This document shows positions 12,801-24,400 of a stretch of DNA of 64,000 nucleotides, in pieces. Numbering within the stretch: the first letter of the stretch is position 1; the number at the start of each line of letters is the position of its first letter. The notes under the pieces were generated by a model. That model did no database searches. It had not been told where the DNA came from and was given only the letters and a program-made list of their open reading frames with translations. This DNA is from Agapetus fuscipes (taxonomy: Eukaryota; Arthropoda; Insecta; Trichoptera; Glossosomatidae): NCBI GenBank assembly GCA_951799405.1, contig OX637350.1, positions 5,751,852 through 5,815,851 of the forward strand, given 5' to 3'. A program made the position numbers and the translations under genes.

Positions 12801-15800
12801 CTCTGTGCTCATTTTATAATAGATCAGTTATTTAGTTAAGTAGTTAGACAACCTGTTACAATATAATTAACAGGTGCAACCATGAAACAGAAATGACGCA
12901 CATAATTACTATGTTTTACACATATTTAGCTGTGATGACTGATATTGCATCTAACACAAGTAATTTTGTTTCTGCCTGCAGTTGGGGGTGAAGTATGCAG
13001 CGGGCACGGAGAGTGTGTGTGCGGCCAGTGCGTCTGCGGAATGGAATCTGGAGGAGTGCGCTACTCGGGACGCTTCTGTGATAAATGCCCGGTATGAATT
13101 TAACAGTATTACTCCTTCATCTCCATATTCTCTGTAAGATTTTGCGCTAATCAGTCTTGTTTTTGTTCAGACTTGCCCCGGAAGATGTGCAGAATTCAAG
13201 GAATGTGTGCAATGCCAAATGTACAAGACAGGACCCCTGTCTGATGAAGAGTGCGCCACTAACTGTACCTTTGTGCCACTGGGTGTGACCACTGTTGAAG
13301 GTAAACATATTAACGACTACAGAAATAAGAATATCTCCATTATTGGGCAACATTCTGATCAGTTTGTATAGTTTTGTCTAGTGGTTAACAATATAGACTT
13401 GTAAATATAGACAATATAGACTGTAAAAGAAGAAGAAGAGCATATACTTTGTACATCTGTCATTTCTACTCCTAGTGAATTAATTCAAAATTGTCTGCTT
13501 ATTCGTTTGTAATCTATCAAAAGTGTTCAATAAGTGTGTAAGACCATAAATCCTGTCTTCCGCGTGTGTTTTTTGTGTGCAGAAACAGTTTGTAGTGGGA
13601 TTTTAACGGTCTTCAGAAATACGAAATCTGACATTTATAGAAGAAACCTAGCTACTGCTACTCGATCATAGATGGCAGTGCATCACTAAAAAAAAAAAAA
13701 AAAAACTAATAAAGGAAAAGGAAAAAAATATATATACATATATAGGATCTGTAAGCCAACTAGTAAGTGATACATATTTTAACAGAGAAAGTGAACACAA
13801 CAACATGACGAGGGCAAATAAAGGACTAAAAGATGAAATATTTGAATATATAGATAAGAAGATGACAGATATGAAGGATGAGATATTTCAACATTTCTTT
13901 GAGTTAAAAAATGTGATAAAGGAGGAGATGTCGGAAATCAACAAAGTTATAGAGTTTTGCTCTAAAAAAATAGACGATTTTGAAATACAAAGGCAAAAAA
14001 CAGACAAAAAAGTTGGAGAAAACAGGAAGGAGATAAGAGAATTAAGGAAGGAAGTGAATCGATTGGAACAAAAAATACTTGAGGACACAATTGAAGTGAA
14101 GGGTATCTCATTAAAAAAAACAAGAAAGTCCTGAAAGAGCGGTAAGCTTGCTCTTAGAGGGATTACAAATTGGCAACATGAAGAATGATATTGTGAGCTG
14201 CTATTCAAACCCGAATAACAAGACAATCACCATTAAACTAAGGAGCACTGAAGCAAAGGAGAAGATTATGACACAGAAGAAGATTAAGGGAAACATTACG
14301 GCTAAAGACTTATCGATATCGAGCTCTGAGGAAAGTATATACATAAATGAAAAATTAACTACACATAACAAACACTTACTCTGGCTGGCCAAAGCAACAA
14401 AAACACTTGGATACACTTACATATGGACTAAAAGAGGGGTCGTGATGATAAGAAAAAACAAAGAGTCTCCTATAATCTATATCAATGAAGCCAGCGATAT
14501 TCCACTAAACTAAAGTCTCAACATATATATTTATTCTTCATAGTAGACGATTATTAAGTTTTTTTGATACAACGATGGATTATGAACACGCAAGCACCCA
14601 GATGTGTGAGACAGTGGAGGATCTGCAGGACTACATGACCGACAGAGAACAACTTTAAGATGACAACAACTCATTTAGCCTAATCAATTTCAACATCAGG
14701 AGTATCCGAAAGAATTTTGATGATTTTTGTATTGTATTAAATTCAATAAGAATAACACTAGACATAATAGTTTTAACTGAAAATCAACAAAAAGACAATA
14801 TACCATTCTTTATTCCAAATTTTACCATGTTCTCAGTACCGTCTAAACACACCTCACATGATGGTATAACAATATTTTATAATAACAACACTATTGAAAA
14901 TGTACAAATAACTACACCTGATTTCAGGTTTTCAAATACAATCAGAATATGTTTTAGCAAAAGTAAAAAGAAATATTCAATTCTGGCTATATACCGTTCA
15001 CCATCTCTTGATAGTAAGTTGTTTATCGACGAACTACAGAAATTTATCGAGAACATTGATCTGGAAAGTCATGATTTCTCTCTCGTACTTGGAGATCTTA
15101 ATATAAATACAACAAATCCACTGCAAAATCCAACTGCAGATTTATATCTGAATATGTTATATAAAAAAGGTTTTGAATCATATATAAACAGTCCTACTAG
15201 ACCAAATGTAAAAACAGACTCATGCTTGGACCATATTTTCCTAAAATCTAGCAAAAAGTATTTCCCCAAATCAGCCATTTTAAAAATAGACATCACCGAT
15301 CACTATCCCACATTTTATAGACATACTTTTCAGCCACACATTTTTCCTATAGTAAAAGATAACAAAGAATTACTTTTTAAAATTGACTACCAAAAATTAA
15401 CCAATTCTCTTAAATCTGAGCTTTGGAGCGAGGTTACATCAAATGAAAACCCGGATCAATCACTTGATCTCTTTTATGATACACTTAAAAAACATATAGA
15501 CGAATGTTATGTACCAATCAAAACTCCAAAAAGAATTCATAAAAAAATAAAACCATGGATTACTCGAGGACTTATAGTCTCGATTCAACATAGAAATAAA
15601 CTATTCAAACTTTATAAAAAATATGAAAACTACTGTCTAATGTGTAATATCCCTTTTTTACAACATAAACGCAAGGAATACGTCATTTATAGGAACTATT
15701 TAAATATTCTAATAAAAAAATGTAAGCGTGACTACTATTCTCAACTCTTACAAAATGCTAACACTGACTCTAAAAAAACATGGAATGTCATAAACGATAT

Positions 15801-18800
15801 TACGAACAGAAACCAAAACAAAATCAACACACCTAAACAGATCACTTTAGATGATGGGTCCATAGTTACTGATCCAAAAGAGATTGCAAATCATTTCAAT
15901 AAATACTTTATTAATGTGGCAACAGATATAATAGAAAATACTCCTATTTTCAGGGCACAAATACAGAATGACACAAATAAATTCAATGAATATAATAAAG
16001 AAACTCCTCCATTACTTAATTTTCAAGATATTTCAGAAATAGAAATCTGTAAATATATATCTGACCTTGACTCAAATACAGCTACAGGACCAGATAAACT
16101 AACCATTTTAACAATTAAAACAATAAAAAAAGAAATAACTCTTCCATTGTTACACCTCCTGTATTAAAACAGGAATATTTCCCAAAAAATTTAAACAAGC
16201 TCATATTATTCCAATATATAAAACTGGCTTAATGCAAAAAGTTAACAACTATAGACCAATTACATTAATCTCACAACTGGCTAAAATTTTAGAAAAATGT
16301 ATAAAAAAACAAATAATAGATTATCTAGAATCCAATTCATTACTATCACCCAACCAATTTGGTTTTAGAAGAAATCTCAGCACAGAAGACGCGATTTATA
16401 GTCTCACTAAAACAATATCTACTGAACTAGATAAAAACAATAAATGTCTGACCATATTTTTAGATTTAAAAAAAGCTTTTGATACTGTAAAACATAAAAT
16501 ATTAATTAAAAGACTGTTTAGTTTGGGTATACAGAGTAAATGTTTAACCTTTTTTGAAAATTATTTAAATGATCGTTCTCAGGCAACAAAACTTGATTGT
16601 TGTTTTAGTGAATCTGAACTAGTGAAACATAGAATTCCACAAGGAACGGTATTGGGACCTTTGCTGTTTGTAGTATATGTAAACGAATTATGTAATATAA
16701 ACTTACCAGGCAAACTAATATCTTATGCAGACGATACTGCAATTACAACTGAAGCTAAAACCTGGGAAGAAACAATCATAAAAGCGAATAGGTGTATGCA
16801 AATAGTCAAACAATGGCTAGATGGTAACTTATTGTCTTTAAACACTGCAAAAACCCTATTTATACCATTTTACAACACAAAAAAAGCGTCTCCTAAAAAT
16901 AGTTTGGATTTAATGTTTCACAAATATGATTGCGATATACTTGTGTGCAAAAATTGTAATAAGATGAAAAATGAGACTTGTACAAAGTACTTAGGAATAT
17001 GTATTGACTCGCAAATGAAATGGACCACGCATTTGAAGGGACTAGTCGGCAGGCTGCGATTCCTGTACTATGTATTTAAGCGACTCAGCGAATTGAATTT
17101 GAATATAAAATTTATAAAAATGGTTTATTATGCTCTGGTGCATTCATCTCTGACTTATGGAATGATTGGATGGGGAGGGGCCTTAGATAGCCATATCAAG
17201 GCGCTTGAAACAGCTCAAAAAACTATTGTTAAAATAATGTTCAAAAAACCCTCTATGTACCCATCAAAATTGTTATTTCATGAGACAGGAATTATGAACA
17301 TAAGACAGATGTATGGTTTCCAGAGCTTGAAATTCATTCACTCGAGATTACAATTGTTTGAATATAATGAAGGTAGGAGCAGTCAGCGACTCAAAAATGT
17401 TATAAAAGTACCTCATTGCAAAAGTAGATTAGGGCAGAGACATACTTCTTATATTGCACCTAAATTGTATAATGTCCTAAGTAATGAATTGGAAGATATC
17501 TTGAGCCTGAGTCCTGCAGTTTTCAAAGGATATATCAGAAAGTGGGTTGTGGATAAGGAGATCATTCAAGGTGTACTAAATGACTGATTGAATGCAGATT
17601 TTCAATTTTATTTGGATTGAAGCAAATTATGTTAAATGAAAAATTATTACTTGTGTCTAATGAGCTTCTGAACTTTATTACTTATAAACTGAATTATTCA
17701 TTCTTATTTATTTTTTTACTAAATACGTTTATTGTATTACTGATTTTTCTCTACTTTCTTTTTGTTTCATTTTATTATTGTTTTTGTTTTTTTCTTTCCC
17801 TCATCAAAAATTTCAACTTTTTCTAAAAATGAACTGGACTTTGTCTCTTTTTCTATAAAAGTTTTTGTTTTTCCTTTGTTCTGTATAGAGATGGTAATTA
17901 AATTTTTCAACTTTTGCTTTTACTTTATCATATTTGTATACCCACGCACAGGCTATGCCTTTGTGGGTTTCTCTTTAAAGTTTTTTTTTGAAAATGTGTA
18001 TAATTATCTGTATCTATGAAGAGGAATATTAATAAATAAAAAATAAAAAAAAAAAAAAAAATGGATGGTTGTGAGTTTGATTCCTGGTGGAGTACAAAAA
18101 AATATCATTGGTTGAAAAAGTCATCTGCCTTTATCAAAGTCCGGTCACCAAAGGTACATCCAGCCTTACAGCAACTGGGTCTTGCCTAAGAATTGGTGCT
18201 TTCTATAGTGACGGCCGATGATCAAGTTTGTAAAAGACTCACCAAATAAATTATCCAAATATTTATTTATTATTTCTCTATGTCTGGTTGAAAGCTCAGT
18301 TGGTAGAGTGCTTGCATTCCATGCCGTGAGCTCGGGTTCAAATCCCACCGAGGGCGTCAGAAATAATTTCCCGTTTTGGTGTTTATTTCAAACCTCAAAA
18401 TAAAATACCGGCAAGGTTTACTCAGCCTTCACAAGAAATGAGTGCCAGCCCTCTCGGGAGCTGGGAAACCCCCACTTCAACTGCTTCAAGTGATTGGCGT
18501 AAGGCCGTCCCCGTTACCTGTTAAAATAAATAGGTTCCACTCGCTACATTCAAAATTCTTCAGGGATAACGCGGCAATAAGTTACACTATACGTGTATCT
18601 TATTTGCGTTTATGGTGTATAGAGGGAAAATATTATTGAAACCTTGTAAACTGCTGTTTGTAACTGTACCAACAAATTATGTTAGTGTGTAAATTGTGTA
18701 TGAATGAAACTATTGTTTTTTTCAGCCAATGAAGAAAAAGATGAAAACCTGTGTGCGTATTACGATGAGGATGATTGTCGGTTTTCATACGTTTACGCTT

Positions 18801-19395
18801 ACGATGAGAACAACAAGGTTATAATCAGAGCACAGCAGGAGCGAGAGTGCCCGCCAAAGGTGACCATCAATCAAAGATAAACTTATGAAATTTATTATTT
18901 AAATTTGGTGTTGTTTAATTTGTCTGACTGATGCATTTGTATCCTGCAGGTGTTCATGTTGGGAATTGTCCTCGGGGTGATTGCGGCCATAGTTCTGATA
19001 GGGTTGGCTCTGCTGCTGCTTTGGAAAATGGTGACAACAATCCACGATAGAAGAGAGTTTGCTCGATTTGAGAAGGAAAGAATGATGGCCAAGTGGGATA
19101 CAGTAAGAATTTTTTTCTTCTTTTAATTTGAGTGACACTTCTTTTTAAAAATAATTGGTGAAGAGGAATGCAATTCACAGGTTTTCTAACCAAAATATCC
19201 TCCACGGCGTCCTTGAGTTCATCTCCCCTCATCTTTCCTATTATGATAAGAGATTTATCCAATCAGATATCTTTCCCATGTAGAACTCAAATGGACTATT
19301 TCTAATTTATTTTGTATATCATCTTTCAGGGCGAGAATCCCATCTACAAACAAGCCACTTCTACATTTAAGAATCCAACGTATGCTGGAAAATAA
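3821..19395 (+). CDS. Integrin beta subunit (3' 14 exons; N-terminus outside window)
   Basis: Transmembrane adhesion receptor subunit that pairs with an alpha chain to bind extracellular matrix. Exons: 3821-4049, 4449-4533 (or 8077-8161), 9441-9611, 9693-9803, 10330-10482, 10568-10687, 10761-10928, 11511-11753, 12185-12359, 12982-13091, 13171-13300, 18726-18859, 18950-19102, 19330-19395. They join in frame to 681 residues and a stop. Visible in order: the I-like domain with MIDAS motif [10 protein letters not shown]; the specificity loop; [12 protein letters not shown] with the MIDAS glutamate; cysteine-rich I-EGF repeats ([34 protein letters not shown]); the membrane-proximal tail domain; one transmembrane helix ([20 protein letters not shown]); and a short tail with NPIY and NPTY for talin/PTB binding. 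The signal peptide, PSI and first hybrid part lie upstream. It resembles insect beta-PS (myospheroid), but I did not fix orthology. Confidence 0.96.
4449..4533 (+). CDS. Integrin beta alternative exon, version A (specificity loop)
   Basis: An 85 nt exon bounded by TTTAG and GTAAGT. After the split codon from the previous exon it reads [20 protein letters not shown] then STDTKSFS. This is the disulphide-bonded specificity-determining loop of the I-like domain. A second exon of the same length and phase lies at 8077-8161. The next exon (9441) accepts either in frame. Confidence 0.93.
4534..5774 (+). other. Integrin intron sequence, nothing recognised
   Basis: AT-rich intron downstream of alternative exon A. 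No coding or repeat structure is seen. The GCATTCACAGCC stretch at 4823 follows a possible acceptor but resembles no integrin sequence. Confidence 0.5.
6391..6630 (+). repeat. Repeat R copy 1 (subfamily 1)
   Basis: Begins TTGACTTATAGGTTGG, contains CACCCCTGTTTCAGGGAAGG and ends GCAACTTAGATTATAGATT. It is nested inside the hAT element. The apparent 70-codon frame recurs in other copies and is not a gene. Confidence 0.9.
6786..6830. repeat. Hairpin-forming inverted repeat
   Basis: GTGAAGCGCATAT on the left is matched by ATATGCGCTTCAC on the right across a short loop, inside the hAT element. The arms extend further with mismatches. Its role is unknown. Confidence 0.7.
7246..7682 (+). mobile_element. 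SINE A with 5S rRNA head joined to tRNA-like head
   Basis: Bases 7246-7363 follow 5S rRNA closely (CGACGACCATACC, CGATCACCGAAGTTAAGC, GATGGGTGACCGCTTGGGAA). From about 7371 a tRNA-like module follows, with a B box GGATTCGAATCC near 7427. A body shared with the other SINE A copies in this window comes next, and the element ends in an A run. The 5S part has substitutions and a shared SINE tail, so it is a retroposon rather than a working 5S gene. Confidence 0.85.
7704..7951 (-). repeat. Repeat R copy 2 (subfamily 2)
   Basis: Full-length minus-strand copy with AATCTAATCTAAG at its left edge and CCTATAAGTCAAGG at its right edge. It carries the subfamily 2 words GCCGCATGTGG and TAATTTCGCGC. Confidence 0.9.
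8077..8161 (+). CDS. Integrin beta alternative exon, version B (specificity loop)
   Basis: An 85 nt exon bounded by GTTTAG and GTAAGT, with the same entry and exit phase as 4449-4533. It reads [20 protein letters not shown] then SSNTDVFA. The two versions share the PC..C.APYGY.N.MPLS framework and differ at most other positions. Including both would add 85 nt and break the frame, so they should be mutually exclusive. Drosophila myospheroid is known to use alternative exons 4A and 4B in this region of the protein. Confidence 0.93.
8162..9440 (+). other. Integrin intron after alternative exon B
   Basis: AT-rich intron with a CACACT-rich stretch near 8254-8360 that opens short meaningless frames on both strands. 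Apart from a 5S-like scrap at about 8978-9024, nothing is recognised. Confidence 0.5.
8978..9024 (+). repeat. Fragment of 5S-derived SINE head
   Basis: GATCAGCAACATAAGCAACA followed by TTGGACACGGATAGTA matches the middle of the 5S module at 7246-7363 with several substitutions. It is too short and diverged to be a gene. Confidence 0.55.
9871..10314. mobile_element. Small MITE ending 15 bp before an integrin exon
   Basis: Starts CAATAGGGCAATT and ends with the near-inverse AAATTACCCTATTG; TTTTA flanks both sides. There is no coding content. Its right end is 15 bp upstream of the exon at 10330. Confidence 0.6.
11340..11460 (+). repeat. Dispersed repeat C copy
   Basis: Contains GACTTGGGTCCTTAGCAA and TTTTCCCTAGTAAACCC, the core words shared by copies at 39338, 42625, 58955 and 59150. 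The family class is unknown. It ends about 50 bp before the exon at 11511. Confidence 0.5.
11946..12094 (-). repeat. Repeat R copy 3 (degenerate, partial)
   Basis: A diverged minus-strand copy recognised from TTTACGCTTACACATG, AACATGAAATCTGTAACTCT and GGCTAGTCAGCCTCATAAC. Confidence 0.6.
12360..12981 (+). other. Integrin intron, nothing recognised
   Basis: AT-rich intron between exons 12185-12359 and 12982-13091. I see no repeat or coding signal in it. Confidence 0.5.
13376..13406 (+). mobile_element. 5' piece of a SINE A copy split by a LINE
   Basis: GTCTAGTGGTTAACA followed by GACTTGTAAAT aligns with the tRNA-like head of other SINE A copies. The continuation (ATGGATGGTTGTGAG) is found at 18060, on the far side of the LINE. 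Confidence 0.5.
13805..14513 (+). pseudogene. LINE ORF1 (coiled coil plus FP-like C-terminal domain)
   Basis: The first 109 codons give a charged helical coiled coil ([17 protein letters not shown]), typical of LINE ORF1 chaperone proteins. The frame shifts in a run of eight A at about 14113 and continues to 14513. The second half contains [19 protein letters not shown] and [18 protein letters not shown], which resembles the C-terminal domain shared by insect LINE ORF1 proteins and the FP25K family. The frameshift makes it a pseudogene. Confidence 0.75.
14574..17587 (+). pseudogene. LINE ORF2 (APE endonuclease and reverse transcriptase)
   Basis: Starts [24 protein letters not shown] stop interrupts it at 14656, and it resumes with the endonuclease N-terminus ([15 protein letters not shown]). 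Later endonuclease motifs are [11 protein letters not shown] and [10 protein letters not shown] frameshift near 16160 precedes the reverse transcriptase, which shows [41 protein letters not shown] and the catalytic SYADDTA box. The C-terminus runs to 17587. The usual TENW motif of the endonuclease reads TENQ. It is not functional as read. Confidence 0.9.
18061..18263 (+). mobile_element. 3' piece of the split SINE A copy
   Basis: Starts in the B-box region (TGTGAGTTTGATTCC) and continues with the shared body: CATCCAGCCTTACAGCAACT, GGGTCTTGCC, and the end CACCAAATAAAT. Its 5' part lies at 13376-13406. Confidence 0.7.
18283..18600 (+). mobile_element. SINE B copy (tRNA-derived)
   Basis: The A box AGCTCAGTTGGTAGAG and B box GGGTTCAAATCCC sit at tRNA spacing. 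The body is shared with the 56277 copy (GCTGGGAAACCC, GGGATAACGCGGCAA, GTTACACTATA). It directly follows a SINE A in the same orientation. Confidence 0.85.
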
Positions 19396-19570
19396 ACGGT
19401 ATTCAAATTATTTTCGCTAAACGAGAAAACAAATGAGACGGTCATATTCCCAAATAATGATTTAAGATCTGATAATGACTGAAGGAAGGATGATTCACTT
19501 GCCATATTTTCATAATTTGTGTGTTAATCAATTCAACTTGTGTATAAAAAACAAAAAACCATAGTAATCA

Positions 19571-19741
19571 GAAGCGCTATTCTGCTAAATTCCTTACAAT
19601 TTGGATATCCTTACAAGTCCGAGATTGCTAGCGCTTACGAAATAACTCCATAGATGAAAAATCAAAGTATATCTAATTTTTGGTCACGAATCGCCAGCTC
19701 GTCGCCTTAAGGTCGTAAGGAATTTAGCAGAATAGCGCTTC
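19571..19741. mobile_element. Short MITE with perfect 27 bp inverted ends
   Basis: 19571-19597 (starting GAAGCGCTATTCTGCTAAAT) is the exact reverse complement of 19715-19741. CAG overlaps or flanks both outer edges. It is 171 bp, non-coding, and lies in the probable 3'UTR of the integrin gene. Confidence 0.75.
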
Positions 19742-21508
19742 AGAGGAACAATTTTTAAAGGATGGTTATTCATACTCATGTGATGCTTCATTGATCGTAA
19801 AATGTCACCGATAATAGCTTCACAGTTTTGCCTTGTCTTAATTATATAAATTAAAGCAACTATCTTAAAGTGGCTCTATTTAAAATGCCTCATTGTTGGC
19901 CTTGCCTTATTGGCATTTTGTGAAATTTTAAAAGATCATAAATATATGTTTAAATCTGTTTAACATGACATATATTGCATGTAAATACAAGGCTTAAAAA
20001 AGATTTTACGGATTGGATTTTTAAGCTGTATGGAGATACTACGAAGCTTAATAAGAGGATATTATACTAGAAATATTATTATCAGTGTAGACTTAATTTA
20101 AGCGTGCCTTTATTATTGTATTTTGATCCAGAACATATTTTTAAAATGACAATATTATGTCAATCTGTTTATATATTTATACAAAAACACAACAAACCAA
20201 TTATTTTGGTGTTTGAATCTTTTTTATTTTATTTAATTTTAAAAGATTTGTGAGATTGTGTAAGATGGGAAAATCTTATCATCTTAGCTTTGTTCAGCTC
20301 AGAAATCTCAAAAATTACAACAACAAAATGGTCCATGTTCGTACATGGTTTTCTCTTATTTTTATCACTTTCTTAGAACAGCATTAAGTTAATCGATTTT
20401 TTAATAATAATGTATTGAATTTACATGACAAATTATGGTTTTTCTAAATATTTAACCTTATGAACAATTTTGTAAAGTATGTATATCAAAGGTATACAAA
20501 TAATTCATATTGTAATCATATGTGGCAATTTAGGATTAAAATAAGATCGAAATGTACGGAAACACTGAAAATGACTTTCTCTGTGTTAACATACGTTTAC
20601 TTCATTTTTTAGAATAAACCTTGATTGCCGCTTTTGTTTCTATACAAATCAAAAATAAAACTTGTGAAATTGTATAATTTTTACTCTCTGATTTCTTTGT
20701 AAGTTTATTTAATGAAATACAAAAGACTAACCTAAATTTACAATTAGGTCTTATTTTACTTAATCTGATTTATTTTATTAAGTCATAATAACTATTTAGT
20801 TTTATTTGTTGGTAGCCATAGTTGAATGGTTACCAGGTACTTAAGCTTTACTTACTATTTAAATACTGCCGTCGATAATTATCTGATTAAATTTGCACAC
20901 ATTAAAATTTACGCAAACGAAAAAATGCATTTATTATAATAATAGTATTTTGAATCTCAAAATGAGGCGCACTGTATTATCAGGCCAGGATTAAGTTCAC
21001 CAAGGGGAAAGTTATGAGCCCTCCACTCCATGATTTTTTGTAAGTCTCCAGGAGGCCTCTTTGATCGCAAATGTCCCCAAAGATTTCCCCTCTCCAGAAA
21101 AAATATGTTGTAAGGTTTTTTTGTAATATTTGTCAGTCTTTGGGGCCCTCCTAGGACGCAAAGGCTCTGTTGTGGTTGCACCCTTATCGTCGCCCTTAAT
21201 CCAGGCCTGTGAATTATTATAGGATGTATATCCTTGGTATTCTGCAAAAATATGCTGGCTTTATATTTTCGTGAAATGATCTTACAGTAATGTGTAATGT
21301 TGTGATTCCTTTTCTTTAAAATGAAGCCAATCCATTTTTGCAGAATTATATATTTAAAATAAACATAGTTTCATTCAAAACTCTCTTCAGCTTACTTTCT
21401 TGTAGAATAATATTATATCTTAGATTTGTTCTTTGTAAACCTCATATGCAAAATATTAGTCTAACTTTACAGAAATGTGATTGGAGAAATGTCATTTGAC
21501 AATACAAT

Positions 21509-21659
21509 CATATGAGTCGTATAAAATCAAAGACGGCATTCTAGTATTTTTTCCAAAGACGAGATAAACACCGAGAACATATTTTTCACAGGAGAACATG
21601 TGTTTTCATGTATTTATTGCATTTAGAAAAACCTACATTGCGTTTTTTTGACTCATATG
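21509..21659. mobile_element. Small inverted-repeat element (family with 53789-53901)
   Basis: CATATGAGTC at the left end and GACTCATATG at the right end. The left arm continues GTATAAAATCAAAG, matching the arm of the element near 53790. No coding content. Confidence 0.45.
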
Positions 21660-23375
21660 ATATTTCTGTCCATAACTTATACTTCAATACTTGCAATTTA
21701 TTCTACTTTGTTCTTTATTAATTAACAAAAGTTTTATAATTTTCTTTAATTCCAATTACTTGGTACATTTATGTTTTGATGAGGGCCAATATTTATTGGA
21801 GTACAATGTACTTTTCTTTAAGTGTTTGCGTGTTTTTAATTTTCCTACATTTGTCACTTATGTGTACATTTTTGAGTGTAGGTACCATATCAATTTATAA
21901 TGGTCAGATTTAAATTTTGCAATCACAAAAACCAAAGAAAAGAAATATTATAATTTTTTTTTTAATTTTGATTTGTTTTTAAATAAATCCTGTATTATAT
22001 CCAACTTAAAACCGTTGCTTTCTTTCAATCACATGTATTGTATACTTTTTGTAGGTGCCTAACTATTTTCATCATTAATCAATGAATATTAACTTAGCAT
22101 TGCACAAAGCAATATTCGTAGTATTAATTATAAAGTTAATGGTTTGTAGTCTGACGATAAATATTATAAATATTCTGTAATATATAATATTTATTAGATT
22201 AGAATGATGATTTTCAAAATATATCTGCTGATGTAGGTTGTTATTTTATTTGTTTGACATAACACAAATAGGTGCTTACTTTTCATTCACTTAAATAAGT
22301 TGTATGGATTTTGGAAAATCATTTTTTTAATCTTAGGATAAATTGTCTTTTAGGTGTGAAGATGGTGCCTTAGATGTAACGTGGTTTAGCCTTAAAATGT
22401 ATTGTGCCATTAATAGGAAATTAAGTTTCAATCTCTTTTTCAGCCACAATTAATGAAAGTGACTTATTTTATATGGCATTGGATAATTAATGTCAATGAA
22501 TGTAATATTTTGAATACTGAATTTTAAACAAACAATATTTACATTATTATTAATGTACCCAATTTGCAACTGTTTTCTTCCAAAAGGTAATATCTTCTAC
22601 AAATTGAGAATCTTTATACTATGCCAACAGTGCCCATGATGAAATTTAATTACTGCCAAACTGTAATCTTCCATTTGTTGAAAAAGACTAAAAATATTGT
22701 ATAGCATTGTTTTCATCATTATATTACATTTTCAATTTTATTCTCAGTCCATCAGTTATGACTTGTATTTCTTTACATAAGTTGTCATCTCAGAAATTAG
22801 CAGACAAAATGGTTAACGGACACACTGTATGAATTCAAAGTATGTTCCTGTATGATTTATTTATTTTGAGTGCTCATATAATCAACATAATATCTTGGGT
22901 CCATTCTTTGATTATAGGTATTTAAAATACTTTCCTATCTTCTTCTCTACTGTGGGGCAGCTTTATCTGTAGGTATGCGGGAAAAATATGTAGAGTCTCT
23001 AATGTTTAATGCGGAATAACCATAGAGTTGGAATACCTTAATAACAATATTGTCTTGAGTTCCCCCAATATTCTTAAATGTTTGCAGCCTCACAGAAAAG
23101 TTTTCTCCCCTGTATATACTTTTTCATTTTTCAATACCATATTTGTTCAATATTATTATAACAATATTCATATTTGAATGTAGGTATGACTTGTTCATGC
23201 TTTTGAAGTGCATAAAGATAAATGATTGATGTGCCTGAACATATTAATAAGTTTTTGCTATTTATGATTGATAACATCAATAAACTAATAAAACATTTTT
23301 TGTTGTATTTTGTTTAACCCGAATCATAATGCTAAAAGTTGACAAGCTTGTCCCACCAAATTCTTTACACAGCAA

Positions 23376-23900
23376 CACCCATCAACTTGCTAAGATTTTT
23401 TCCCTTTTTATCATATTGAAAGAAGGAAATTTTGCAGAATAATTATAATAGTAGCTGGTCAATTTTGTGCGTCTATTACCTTTTAGTGGCTTTAGCTGTG
23501 TTTCTTCTAAGCTTCTATTCATAAGTAGCCTCCTGAAAATGTCATCATCTTTCTGGTCTCTGTTGTCAACTACTATTCCAGCAGAATGAACCAGCCGAAC
23601 AAAGAAGTCTTGTCCCTGTAGCCCATTCTGTTGCATAAAAGCGGCAATAGAAGCTTATTAGTGGTGTCACCCTGCACAGAACATGGTGTTTCGTCTACCA
23701 GCTATTTGATTGACTCTTCAAAGCTCACAAAAGTAGGATGGGGCACACTAAAAACAAAAATGCACATTGGCTGATGAAGCCGCTGCAACAGAGGATATAC
23801 ATGATTATATAGTTTTTCGTCTCTCCTAAATTAATTTTGCTGCCGCATTAAAAACGTTCTGCTGAAATTTTGGAATACCTATAAAATAGACTGGAAGAAT
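23376..23900 (-). pseudogene. Unrecognised decayed coding stretch
   Basis: On the minus strand, one frame gives an 84-codon stretch beginning MQQNGLQGQDFF; a neighbouring frame just upstream reads VPHPTFVSFEESIK before a stop. The pattern looks like an old protein-coding sequence (gene or transposon) with frameshifts. I do not recognise the family, and chance open frames are possible. Confidence 0.2.
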
Positions 23901-24400
23901 AAATAATGGACTCAGTACCAGTTTTAATATATAAGCAGCCCAATATCTATGTGACAAGTGTCTTTAGCAACTAGTAACCCGGCCATATGATGTCACAATT
24001 TTTTGTGGGCCGAGCCGAGTCCATTAATAGGTAGGTATAATAATAAAAAATAGCTTCCACCAACAGTGTGCACAAGCAAAATAATACATTTTAAAGCCCT
24101 AGAATGTAAAAAGAAGAAGACTTTATTGCTGATATGTCAAATCGTCGTATGAAATTTTAGTTTCTTGATAAGTTTTAGTTGAAATGTAATTCATAAAGAT
24201 CAAAAATAATGTTCAAACCCGACTAAATAAACTATTTATTTCTTTAAATGGAAAAGCCTCAGAAAACAAACATTCAATTATACATATATCTATTGTCATG
24301 TATGTAGTTGACCAATCTTACGATTTACTACTTCATTTAATTTATTTACGATAACTCTATGAAATAACTTATACGCCGCGGTTTGATTATTTGTTTCACA

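Larger units (their letters stand above)
13407..18060 (+). mobile_element. Near-full-length non-LTR retrotransposon (LINE), inactivated
   Basis: Two-ORF element in an integrin intron. ORF1 gives a coiled-coil protein; ORF2 gives an endonuclease plus reverse transcriptase. The 3' end is a poly(A) run at 18043-18060. The 5' boundary is inferred from where the interrupted SINE A stops matching. Damage includes one ORF1 frameshift, one early ORF2 stop and one ORF2 frameshift. The layout fits the CR1/Jockey group broadly; the clade is not fixed. Confidence 0.9.
19396..24400 (+). other. Integrin 3'UTR and AT-rich spacer
   Basis: No conserved gene. AATAAA-type signals at about 19391, 20612 and 20653 are candidate poly(A) signals for the integrin transcript. 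The rest is AT-rich with two small inverted-repeat elements (19571-19741 and 21509-21659), a coding remnant (23376-23900) and a scrap of repeat C near 23970-24015 (TAGTAACCCGGCC). Confidence 0.5.
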
